DNA of 64,000 bases. It comes from a virus. This document shows, in pieces, positions 25,331 through 33,731 of the stretch. Position numbers and translations under genes: made by a program. Every line of letters begins with the position of its first letter. Position 1 is the first letter of the stretch. Location of the stretch: positions 23,338 to 87,337 of IMG/VR virus record IMGVR_UViG_3300047333_000104; one strand, given 5' to 3'. The notes beneath the pieces were generated by a model. That model ran no database searches. It was not told the DNA's origin and worked only from the letters and a program-made list of their open reading frames with translations.

Positions 25331-27799
25331 ATGCCGACAATCAACATCACGGGTTCGGGCGCGGGCGGCGGGAAACCTCCTTCCGGCAACGACGACACGA
25401 AAGCGCTTATCGCCGCGATCAAGAAGCTCGACGCCACGATCCAGAAGTCGATGACGGGTCGTACCGCGGGGTCAACTGTAAAGCCCCCTGCCCCCAGCGT
25501 GGTTGCCGCTTCAGCAGACGTCATAATGGCGGACCTTCGGCGACAAGCCGAGCAAGATAACAAACTCTTCAATATGCGTAAATCGGCCGCTCAGCGGGAG
25601 TCCGCCAAGAAGGAGGCCGACCAGCGCAAGACGGCAATGCAGGCGGAGAAGCTGGCTCAGCGGGAGTCCGCCAAGAAGGAGGCCGACCAGCGCAAGACGG
25701 CCGCCCGCGAGGAGCGGATGGCGCAGAAGGCAGCGGATCGTGCGGAGCGAGACAGCCAGCGCGCGTATTCGCGAGCATACCGATCGCGGAACGCAGGCGC
25801 CGCAGCGGCAATGGCCGGCGAGATGGCACCCGAGGGCGCGTTCCGCTCCCCTCGCGCCCTACGTGCTTGGCAGAACTATCGGAGCATGGGTCGCGCCGGC
25901 CAACGCGCATTCGCACCAGGTCTCGGCGGCTCCCTTATGCGTGCGGGCGGCGTAGCGGGCGCGACTATCGGCGCGGCGATCGAGGCCCCACTACTGCCCG
26001 GTCAGATCATGAACGGCATTCTTTCGACCGCTCAGCCCGCTATCGATCTGACTAAAGGTACCTACGCGCTCGGTCGTGCCGGTGGCTTCTCAGGCGCTGG
26101 GCTATTTAACACGCTCTATCCCGGCACTGGTACGACCCGAGGCACCGAATGGATGACCGACAACATGCTGACGGCGCCCAAGGTGCTGGAGAGTATGGCG
26201 CAGTTCGGCATCGCCCCGCGTAGCGCTGGCCAGACCAAGGACATGGCGATTGCCTTGGCGCAAGCGGGGCTCTCGGGCGGCTTTTCGGGTATGGGCGCGG
26301 GCACGGTGGAGAAGCTTGCGCGCCAGGGCGTCGGTTATGGCGCGGCGCCGAATTCAGCGGCGGGGATCTCGGCATTCTTGGCCCCCGTGGAAGCGACTTT
26401 GTCTGACGCCGTGGCCAAGGGCATGGATCGGACTAAGGTGCTCGCCAGCATTCAAGACAGCCTGGATCTTATGGCGCGCGCGGGCGGTATCGGGGCGTCC
26501 TCTAACTCGGCGCTCGACTTGATCAACAAGCTGATGCAGTCGGGCACGGCGGGCGGTCGCACGGGGGAAACCGCTGTTGGTTTGCAGGCCACCGGGGCTG
26601 CGTTTGCGCGAAACCCTTCCTCGTCTCCTGTCGCTCAGTTGATGATCTACTCTCAATTGCATAAATACGGGATGCTCCAAGATGAGAAAGGCGTGCGAGC
26701 GTTCTGGGGTGATAAAATTAACGCGGTACTGGATAAGACCCCCGCAGTTCGCGACCGGATGATTAAAGACATCACGCGCATAGCGCGCACGACTGGTGCA
26801 GGGGCAGCGATGAATGCCGCGATAGAGGCGGGGGACGGGATAGACCCCTCCCGCCCTAAAGAAATCGCATATCAGGGCGTTCGCGAAGGGGGAACTCCTG
26901 AGGAGTGGCAAACGACGGTACGGGCGCACATGTTCGGGGATGTAACCCCAGACATATACGCGCTAGATGCCGGGACCGCGGCAGGGCCGGCGACTCCCGA
27001 AGGCCGTAAGTCGTCTCCGCACTTCACCGAGACCGCCGCCATCTACAAAGCGCAATTGAAAAACGCGGGCGTCCCTGACGACGTGGCCGCGGCGTTGATT
27101 GCCGCCGGCCAAGCGAAGAACGTCAACCCGATGCTACTCGCTTCGATCGCTAAGACCGAGTCTGGGTTCCGTCAAACCGATGCGCTTGGAAATCCCCTTT
27201 ACAACAAGCCTAAGAAAGGCCGGAAAAGCAGCGGGGCGGTCGGTCTCATGCAGGTCATGCCGATAAGCGGGTCGGGTCCGAGCGACTGGAAGTATGCGGC
27301 GGGGGCACGAGACAACCTAGAGCTGAACGCGATGGAAGGGGCCGATATCTTCGCTAAGAAATTGGCGCGCAGGCACGATGACATTCGCGGAGCACTTCAC
27401 GACTATGGCGGGTTTGACCGCGTTAGTGACGCCGACTACCAAAAGAAAGTTCTCCGAGATTTTCGCGGCAACGAGGACCGGGTGAACATCCCCTCTAAGA
27501 TCGCTGACTATGAAAACGGCGCGTCCCAGAAGACCATCGGGGGCGCTAATTTCGCATTAAATAATTTTGTACCTGCCGCTCAGAAGCTCACGGACGGTAT
27601 GGAGCACGCGGGAGATGCGGTTTTGGCATTTGCTAAAAAAGTTGAATCAGCGACTAAGAGCTTCGACGCGTACCAAGCTACTCGTACTACGCGGGGGGGA
27701 ATATTCGAGGACGGGGACGTCGGCCGCGCTCAAGCAATGAAGTGGGGGTTGAATACCGGATCTCGCGCTAATGCGTCCCCCACCCCCGGTGGTCAGTAA
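25331..27799 (+). CDS. Tail tape measure protein with lytic transglycosylase domain (822 aa)
   Basis: Sets tail length and helps DNA passage through the envelope. N-terminal coiled coil with a 22-residue repeat (residues about 87-125), hydrophobic segment GGVAGATIGAAIEAPLLPG, and an SLT-type transglycosylase region: LLASIAKTESGF then GAVGLMQVMP (Glu of TESGF catalytic) near residues 620-650. Long for the gene order after the chaperones. The enzyme domain would open peptidoglycan locally. Codon use becomes more AT-rich in the last third. Confidence 0.85.
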   Translation: MPTINITGSGAGGGKPPSGNDDTKALIAAIKKLDATIQKSMTGRTAGSTVKPPAPSVVAASADVIMADLRRQAEQDNKLFNMRKSAAQRESAKKEADQRKTAMQAEKLAQRESAKKEADQRKTAAREERMAQKAADRAERDSQRAYSRAYRSRNAGAAAAMAGEMAPEGAFRSPRALRAWQNYRSMGRAGQRAFAPGLGGSLMRAGGVAGATIGAAIEAPLLPGQIMNGILSTAQPAIDLTKGTYALGRAGGFSGAGLFNTLYPGTGTTRGTEWMTDNMLTAPKVLESMAQFGIAPRSAGQTKDMAIALAQAGLSGGFSGMGAGTVEKLARQGVGYGAAPNSAAGISAFLAPVEATLSDAVAKGMDRTKVLASIQDSLDLMARAGGIGASSNSALDLINKLMQSGTAGGRTGETAVGLQATGAAFARNPSSSPVAQLMIYSQLHKYGMLQDEKGVRAFWGDKINAVLDKTPAVRDRMIKDITRIARTTGAGAAMNAAIEAGDGIDPSRPKEIAYQGVREGGTPEEWQTTVRAHMFGDVTPDIYALDAGTAAGPATPEGRKSSPHFTETAAIYKAQLKNAGVPDDVAAALIAAGQAKNVNPMLLASIAKTESGFRQTDALGNPLYNKPKKGRKSSGAVGLMQVMPISGSGPSDWKYAAGARDNLELNAMEGADIFAKKLARRHDDIRGALHDYGGFDRVSDADYQKKVLRDFRGNEDRVNIPSKIADYENGASQKTIGGANFALNNFVPAAQKLTDGMEHAGDAVLAFAKKVESATKSFDAYQATRTTRGGIFEDGDVGRAQAMKWGLNTGSRANASPTPGGQ
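25589..25701 (+). repeat. Two 47-bp perfect direct repeats inside the tape-measure gene
   Basis: Copies at 25589-25635 and 25655-25701, period 66 bases, in frame. They encode AQRESAKKEADQRKTA twice, adding 22 residues of coiled coil per unit. Copy-number change would alter tail length in 22-residue steps. Confidence 0.9.
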
Positions 27800-27801
27800 T
27801 C

Positions 27802-29469
27802 GTGGCCTCCTATCCCGTCGCAATTCCGCAGTGCTTCGTCGACATCTATACCTACGAGGGCAATACTTACTCGCTGCAAGGCGCTCAGGTGAGGGCGGTC
27901 GTCGTGACTAAGAGCATCGACCCGCAAGCGGACACGGGGACGTTCGCGTTAACGCTAGCGCCGGGTGGCCCGAACGGGGCTAATCAGATACCGTCTTGGT
28001 CAGATGTCATCACGCCTATGTCACTGGTCGTTATCGGGATGCGGCGGGGGACCAACGCGGCGATCACGATGTTGGGCGTCGTGCGAGCGGTTGGTGAAAA
28101 CCAGGAGTGGCCGGTTGATCGCCCCGGCGCTCCAGTTGATCGGCAGATCCTGATCACCGGGTTCGACTTTTCCTACTTCTATACGATGTTTACCTACTAC
28201 TCCCTTTGGTATCTCGGCGCGACCGGAGTTGGAGTCTCCGCGCAGACCCCGTCTGAGGGTTTGCCTACACAGCTCGGCGCGTCATACCTCATCGGCGATC
28301 CGGGGCAAATCGCCGCCGCTTGGTTTGAAGGCATCATGGCGGGATCTATCGGCGTTCTGTCGCGTAGTTTCGTGCCGTTCCAAGGCGGAAAAATATTTTT
28401 CGGTACGGCGATGGCGCGGGTCATAGAGACCTACGACGTGATGGTTCCCTACGGGGAGTATTTCGTCGGTACAGAGGGGTCGTGGATCGACAAGTACCGA
28501 CTTATGCTGCCTTTCCCCTTTTACGAATTTTTCGTAACCACTTCGCCAACCACGGGGGGAACGACCTCTTACGAAGACCCGGAAGGTGTGAATTATGCCG
28601 ACAATAGCTCGGGTTACGCCTTCACAAGTAAGGGTCTCGGCTCTTCTATTACGGCGTCTCCGGTAATGGTCGCTCGGCGCAACCCGGTGCCTGCGTTAAC
28701 CGCGCAGATAGAAAACGGGGTTGCGAATTTCAACGGTATCGACGCAACAGCTTGGCGCAAACTCACAGTCAATCAGCTTGATCTCGGTGGGTTTGTTTCA
28801 TCCCAAGTCAGTTTTGATGAAAGCCAAGTCCATAACCTGTACGTTATTAACCCAACGTTCGGGACGGCCTTAAACGGTGGCAGCAATTCTAGCATCATAC
28901 CCTACGTTATGACGGCGGGAGGAGCGGGAGACGCGGCGTCTATCCACAGGTATGGACTGCGGCCAGCGTCGATCGAGACGCATTGGCAGTGCGACCCGAC
29001 CGGTCAGTTCGCCCAATTGAACGAGAGTAGTCCAGTCAATAACTTCATCCTTGGTGCTACTCTCCTGGCTCGATACGCGAGCTATTGGCATCCCACCCCT
29101 CTCATGGCCAAAGCTACCGTAACAACGTGGCTTCGGCCCGACATCCTTCCCGGAACGATCTTCCGTTACAGCCCGTTCAAAGGCGATGTGACGTGGGACT
29201 TCTACGTTACGGGCGTTACGCATCGGTGGGTATTCGGCGGCCCGTCCGTGACGCAACTCACGCTCGAACGCGGATTGCCGACGAGCGTCTATGCCGATAA
29301 CAACCTGCTCTACAATATCCATCTCGGCAACGCGACGAGGGTCGGTTCGACCTACACCGTTGGTCTGCCGTATGACTCGTCACCGACGCTACAAGCGATA
29401 GCGCTCGGTAACTTCCAGGACTTCCTCTCGAACATCGCTTCAGTCTATTCCAAACCCCAGGCTCCTTGA
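27802..29469 (+). CDS. Baseplate hub or tail-tube-initiator protein (555 aa)
   Basis: Starts with GTG 2 bases after the tape-measure stop. N-terminal beta domain of a gp27/gpD-like type (VDIYTYEGNTYSLQGAQVRA, GTFALTLAPGG) and a middle aromatic-rich region. The C-terminal part (GTIFRYSPFKGDVTWDFYVT) resembles the second tube-like domain of hub proteins. Position right after the tape measure is standard for the hub. Confidence 0.6.
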   Translation: MASYPVAIPQCFVDIYTYEGNTYSLQGAQVRAVVVTKSIDPQADTGTFALTLAPGGPNGANQIPSWSDVITPMSLVVIGMRRGTNAAITMLGVVRAVGENQEWPVDRPGAPVDRQILITGFDFSYFYTMFTYYSLWYLGATGVGVSAQTPSEGLPTQLGASYLIGDPGQIAAAWFEGIMAGSIGVLSRSFVPFQGGKIFFGTAMARVIETYDVMVPYGEYFVGTEGSWIDKYRLMLPFPFYEFFVTTSPTTGGTTSYEDPEGVNYADNSSGYAFTSKGLGSSITASPVMVARRNPVPALTAQIENGVANFNGIDATAWRKLTVNQLDLGGFVSSQVSFDESQVHNLYVINPTFGTALNGGSNSSIIPYVMTAGGAGDAASIHRYGLRPASIETHWQCDPTGQFAQLNESSPVNNFILGATLLARYASYWHPTPLMAKATVTTWLRPDILPGTIFRYSPFKGDVTWDFYVTGVTHRWVFGGPSVTQLTLERGLPTSVYADNNLLYNIHLGNATRVGSTYTVGLPYDSSPTLQAIALGNFQDFLSNIASVYSKPQAP

Positions 29470-29525
29470 CGTTCGGATCGGCGGCGGACACAATAACTGT
29501 TCTGTCAGATTAAGGCGGGCATACA

Positions 29526-30011
29526 ATGAACTCCGAGTCACTCTCCCTTCCCGAAGTCATTCGCTTCACCCCCGATCAGGTCATCGACCCGCGCGGCCGC
29601 TCCTGCGAGGTGCGGATTCCCGACGTCTCGTTTTCTCAGTCGCGGGTGTTCAATTCGGTTCCTTGGTCGCTCCACGGCATTTACAGCAACGGCGCGGGGC
29701 GGTTGGTGCGCTGCTTGAGCGGCAGCATTTTCCTCGCCGCCGTCGATTTGCGCGACGACTCCGCCACCTACCTCCAGAGCACGAACTGCCGGATTGACGG
29801 CACTACGCAGCAAGCGGTGTGGGTGCCCCCCGGTTTCGGCTACGGCTTCCTGGCTGACGAGCAGGGCGTCACGGTGCTGGTCGAGCAGACCGAACCGAGC
29901 GTCGATCAGATCACCAACTGGAATAGTCCGTCACTGAGCATCCCGTGGCCGCTGATGCGGAACATGAAAGTCATTACGCCTATTCTCTCCAACCAGGATC
30001 GGGCCGCGTGA
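29526..30011 (+). CDS. RmlC-like cupin (dTDP-sugar epimerase family) in the baseplate operon (161 aa)
   Basis: Matches dTDP-4-dehydrorhamnose 3,5-epimerase: [13 protein letters not shown] at the N-terminus, [19 protein letters not shown] around the His-containing strand (H50), [28 protein letters not shown] and the [11 protein letters not shown] ending. The His of the usual PPGFaHGF motif is Tyr106, and the usual YK.T.Y catalytic Tyr is absent (VLVEQTEP). So it may bind rather than epimerise a sugar nucleotide, or have another role. It is transcribed with the hub and spike genes. Confidence 0.75.
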   Translation: MNSESLSLPEVIRFTPDQVIDPRGRSCEVRIPDVSFSQSRVFNSVPWSLHGIYSNGAGRLVRCLSGSIFLAAVDLRDDSATYLQSTNCRIDGTTQQAVWVPPGFGYGFLADEQGVTVLVEQTEPSVDQITNWNSPSLSIPWPLMRNMKVITPILSNQDRAA

Positions 30012-30229
30012 TGGTTACAGGTGTCGTCAAATGGTACAACGCCGCCAAAGGCTACGGCTTTATCCTGCCGGACCTTCGCGTTAACGGTGGCGGCGACGTG
30101 TTCGTGCATGCGTCGGCGGTCGAGGAGACCGGCCTCGATACGCTCGTCGAGGGCCAGAAGATCGGTTTCGACATCGGAACGTCTGCCCGCACCGGGCGTA
30201 GTTGCGCCGTCAACTTGAAAGCGATCTAG
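30011..30229 (+). CDS. Cold-shock-domain protein (72 aa)
   Basis: CspA-type single-stranded nucleic acid binding protein. RNP-1 is KGYGFI (residues 11-16 region, [15 protein letters not shown]) and RNP-2 is DVFVHASAV. Full CSD length. The TGATG overlap with the RmlC-like gene shows coupled translation; a longer in-frame start upstream lies inside that gene and is rejected. Cold-shock proteins melt RNA hairpins, and this is the only RNA-binding protein visible in the late operon. Confidence 0.85.
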   Translation: MVTGVVKWYNAAKGYGFILPDLRVNGGGDVFVHASAVEETGLDTLVEGQKIGFDIGTSARTGRSCAVNLKAI

Positions 30230-30231
30230 TT

Positions 30232-31164
30232 ATGGGGGGCATCCCGCTCCTGACGGTCGGGCAGGTTTACGCTCATGCGCCCGATAACGGCGGCGTGCGG
30301 GTAATCCTCCGGTCGTCAGGGCAGGACCCCGGCTACGTCGTCCGTATGGGGTACGTGGGACCGGCGGACACGCTGCGGATCAGGCAGCGCCCGTTGCCGA
30401 CGCGCGGCTCCTGGGGGCTCATCGCGTTCCCCTACGGCGATATCCGCAACGGCGTGTGGATCTGCACGATCTTGCCGAGTTTGGCGGACGCGCTCACCTC
30501 TACGGCATCCGGCGTCTCAGATCTCGACCCCTTCATCGACTATGAGTCGCACTATAGCGGGTTCTGGAAAATGCTCGACGGGCTCGGCCAGTTGTCGATG
30601 CAGTTCCCGGATGGCAGCAGCTTCGTGGTCGGATCTGGGACGGCGTTACCGACGACCTACCGCCACACGGTGACGTCAGGGAACGTTCGAGAGAAAATCC
30701 CCTTCGTGACAGCAGATCGGATACCGAACCCTCCGTCGCCCTACGCGCTGACGCTGGCGATGAAATCAGGTGCTACGATCTCGGTGGATGCCAGCGGGAA
30801 CACCTCTGTTTCAACGGTTGGCAATATCTCGGCGATTGCCTCGGGTACCGCTTCGATTACGGCGTCCGGTAACGTAACGGCGGTATCCGCTTCCGGTTCC
30901 GTTTCTTTGACAGACGGAAAAGGCTCCAATTTCACGCTGAGTAACGACACAAATGGGTCGGCAACAATGGCGGGAACCCTCACCTTGGCCTGCAATGTGG
31001 TTGTTACGAAGACTCTTGCCGTGAGCGGGGCAGTGACCGGTAGTAGCACCGCAGTCTTCACCGGCAATGTGACGGGTCAGGGTACGTCACTTCACACGCA
31101 CACCCATAATGTTTCGGGCGTTCAGACTGGTGGATCGACGCTTCCGACCACCTCGCCGAACTAA
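30232..31164 (+). CDS. Baseplate central spike protein (310 aa)
   Basis: N-terminal OB-fold-like region (GVRVILRSSGQDPGYVVRMG), then a Ser/Thr/Gly repeat typical of a triple beta-helix (ISVDASGNTSVSTVGNISAI and successors), ending with HTHTHN near residues 286-292, the His triad that binds iron at the tip of gpV/gp5-type spikes. It pierces the outer membrane. Start ATG 30232 lies 2 bases after the cold-shock gene stop. Confidence 0.8.
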   Translation: MGGIPLLTVGQVYAHAPDNGGVRVILRSSGQDPGYVVRMGYVGPADTLRIRQRPLPTRGSWGLIAFPYGDIRNGVWICTILPSLADALTSTASGVSDLDPFIDYESHYSGFWKMLDGLGQLSMQFPDGSSFVVGSGTALPTTYRHTVTSGNVREKIPFVTADRIPNPPSPYALTLAMKSGATISVDASGNTSVSTVGNISAIASGTASITASGNVTAVSASGSVSLTDGKGSNFTLSNDTNGSATMAGTLTLACNVVVTKTLAVSGAVTGSSTAVFTGNVTGQGTSLHTHTHNVSGVQTGGSTLPTTSPN

Positions 31165-31200
31165 TAGCTTGCCGCCGCCCTCCGATGCTAGGATACCGGC

Positions 31201-33000
31201 ATGAGCACCTACCTCCGTCCTACGCCGAACACTAGCCTCAAATCCTCATCTCTGTCGGCTTATGCGACAGGGGTCGTGGTCAACGCGCGCTATGCACTCG
31301 ACGCCTGGGCGATCTCAGGATCGGCGATGGTGCAGACGCCAGTATCAGGTGCGGTCGGTGCGTCTGGCATCGGCAGTCTCGTCTCGTGCTCGGATGGCGC
31401 GTCGGGTGAATGGATCGCTCAAATCGCCGGCTCGGTGGTCCGTTACGCTTCGGGCGGCGCGGTGACGGCATATTCGATGCCGACGTCCGCCGCGCTTACC
31501 GGGGCCGCTTACAGCGCTACTCAAAGCGCCCCCTATTTTCTCAGCGCGAACGGAGCGCTCTCGACGATCTCGGGCGCTGTATCGGCCGCCGTAGGGAGCG
31601 GCTTCGGTGCGTCGGGCTTTGCGCTTGCCACCTCAGGGTCCACCCTATTCGCGCTGCTCCCTGGCACGCCCGCGCTCGGAACGTTCTTGTTCGCTACGGC
31701 GACGACGGGTACGAGCGGTTCGATCGCGGCTCCTATCAGCGCGCCGTCCTGTCTGGCGGCAATCTCCGGTTTCGTCGCGGTTGGCGGCTGGAACTATGCC
31801 GGTCTCGGCTCCGGCTTCACCAGCATGGCGATTAGTCCGGCTACGTTTTCCTCCTTGATCGGCGCAACTCCTTCAACGGGCCGCGTAAGCGCGTGGGGCG
31901 TCACGACGGGTAATACGTGGGCGCTTACAAGCGTCGCTTCCGGTCTTGGCGCACCTAACTATGTCGCCTGGATGCCGAGCGGCCTCTACGCCCTAGCCTC
32001 CGACCCGACGAATGGCACGCTCTATAATTTCTCCTATTCACTCGGGACGCTGACGCAGATCCAATCTTTGGCTATCGCGGGCGCCGGCCCCGTGGCGATG
32101 CTTCCCGACAACATCCACGGGTTGCTATGCAGGACCGCGGCCAACCAAGCATTGGCGTTGACTTACGCCGGCAGCGCAGTGTCTTCCGGTACCGGGTTCG
32201 CGATCACGGCGCCTACCTCGATCGCTTATGCAGGAACGTCGGGCCAAATTCTAATCGGGTGCGCTTCGGGACTGGCTCTCGCCACTATCAATGTGAGCGG
32301 AGTCTGGTCCGTGACGGCCACCGGGTCGGTCGGCTTCACGCCGTCGTCGCTGTTCGTGGATGCGTCCGGCAACGCCTACTGCGCTGCCACGTCGGGGGCT
32401 TCCGGGCTTTATGCCATCGCGACGTCGGGTCTCGCTCTGGTCGGCTCTGGGTCATTCGCGGGGTCGGCGGTGGGTATCGTTTACCAGCAAGGTCAAACCC
32501 TCGTAGCCGACGGCGTCAACGCGGTCGTGCGGGGCTTCGGCCCCCGAGGGTCGGTCTACAGTCAATACGCTTCCGCTGCTGCGCCTGCCGGCCTCGCCTC
32601 GATCGTGCTGAATGCTTTCGAAGGATCGGAGCAAGACATTTTTGCCTCCGGTACCTCGACGACCTACCAGCTTAGCCTCACCGCCCCCTATTACGCAGAT
32701 CGCGTTCGACAAGGGGCGGTATCCGTCTACGCATCGGGCGCCTGGACGAATTATGTGCTGCCGGTCGATATCCTTCCCGAGGCAATTGCCTGGAACCCGT
32801 CAGGCAATTTGTCCGTCTATATGCTGACCAACACGCTCTATACCTTTTCATCGGGCTTGGCGCTCATCAGCTCCGGGACAGTCTTGCAACAGCCGAGTAT
32901 CGCGCAGACGACACCGATCGGCGTCTCCAACCTTCTGTGGCAGAACGGTTCGCTTTACGGCTCGACAGGGCTCAATGACTCGTTGGTGCAAATCCAATGA
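31201..33000 (+). CDS. Propeller-like baseplate or tail protein (599 aa)
   Basis: Very rich in Ala, Ser, Gly and Thr with recurring blocks of about 45-60 residues, each holding a SGxxALA or ASGLALI strand (LFVDASGNAYCAATSGASGL is one). This looks like NHL or YVTN-type beta-propeller repeats. No enzyme motif. Its stop overlaps the next baseplate gene. Its size and repeats could support a receptor-facing or wedge role; that is inference. Confidence 0.55.
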   Translation: MSTYLRPTPNTSLKSSSLSAYATGVVVNARYALDAWAISGSAMVQTPVSGAVGASGIGSLVSCSDGASGEWIAQIAGSVVRYASGGAVTAYSMPTSAALTGAAYSATQSAPYFLSANGALSTISGAVSAAVGSGFGASGFALATSGSTLFALLPGTPALGTFLFATATTGTSGSIAAPISAPSCLAAISGFVAVGGWNYAGLGSGFTSMAISPATFSSLIGATPSTGRVSAWGVTTGNTWALTSVASGLGAPNYVAWMPSGLYALASDPTNGTLYNFSYSLGTLTQIQSLAIAGAGPVAMLPDNIHGLLCRTAANQALALTYAGSAVSSGTGFAITAPTSIAYAGTSGQILIGCASGLALATINVSGVWSVTATGSVGFTPSSLFVDASGNAYCAATSGASGLYAIATSGLALVGSGSFAGSAVGIVYQQGQTLVADGVNAVVRGFGPRGSVYSQYASAAAPAGLASIVLNAFEGSEQDIFASGTSTTYQLSLTAPYYADRVRQGAVSVYASGAWTNYVLPVDILPEAIAWNPSGNLSVYMLTNTLYTFSSGLALISSGTVLQQPSIAQTTPIGVSNLLWQNGSLYGSTGLNDSLVQIQ

Positions 33001-33731
33001 CGACCACCAGCAGCTTCCAGTCCTTCTCGACCCGCCCCGTGCTCAATACGCGGCTGGCTCTCTACGCCCTGTCGATCCGGTCGCCGGGCGGCGCCGCCTA
33101 TCAAACCTATACCTTTCCGATCTCCCCAGCGTCATTGGTCAAGGAGTATTCCGCCCTCACGAACTCGTTTGACGTGGCCGGCACGCCGCAGCAGAACGGT
33201 GTTCAGCGGACAATTGATACTTACGGAATCACTCCGGTTTCGTACCACCTCGACGGAACGACGGGTTGGCAACAGCATTCGACGGATGGCTTCGTCGCGA
33301 CGGGCATCGAGTCGATCCTCCAGCTCGAACAGATGCTTGCGCTTTATGCTCAGTTAAACGCAACTGCCGTCGCCGGTAATCAGCCGCTCTACACGCTGGA
33401 GTTCTTCGATTACTTCCTGAACGATTTCTGGCAGATCGAACCGATGGGGCGCCAAGAGTTCCGTCAGTCTCGCGAGCGGCCGCTGGTCGTGAATTACTCG
33501 CTGCACTGGCAGGGAGTTCGCGACCTATCCGCGCCCGCCGGCCCGTCCTCGACGACTACGCTATTTGATTCGAGTTCAAGCAGCGTAGGCACCACTGCGG
33601 CCGCAACATCCTTCCTCGAGACCGGATACGCTGATAACACGCCGGGTGCGCAGGCGCTCCAAACCACCTATGGCGTCCCGAGTAGCCAAGCGGTGTCTGC
33701 CGGCGCATTTACAGGAGCGGCGACCGGATGA
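32997..33731 (+). CDS. Baseplate structural protein (244 aa)
   Basis: ATGA overlap with the upstream stop. Core beta region (AYQTYTFPISPASLVKEYSA) and QRTIDTYG, resembling the tail-tube-associated LysM-like proteins (XkdP/gp53 type) in spirit, then a Ser/Thr/Ala-rich tail. In the baseplate gene run, so structural. No specific family certain. Confidence 0.5.
   Translation: MTTTSSFQSFSTRPVLNTRLALYALSIRSPGGAAYQTYTFPISPASLVKEYSALTNSFDVAGTPQQNGVQRTIDTYGITPVSYHLDGTTGWQQHSTDGFVATGIESILQLEQMLALYAQLNATAVAGNQPLYTLEFFDYFLNDFWQIEPMGRQEFRQSRERPLVVNYSLHWQGVRDLSAPAGPSSTTTLFDSSSSSVGTTAAATSFLETGYADNTPGAQALQTTYGVPSSQAVSAGAFTGAATG

Noticed and set aside
25589-25701. CRISPR-like direct repeats
   Set aside because: In-frame coiled-coil coding repeats with only two copies and a 19-base spacer.
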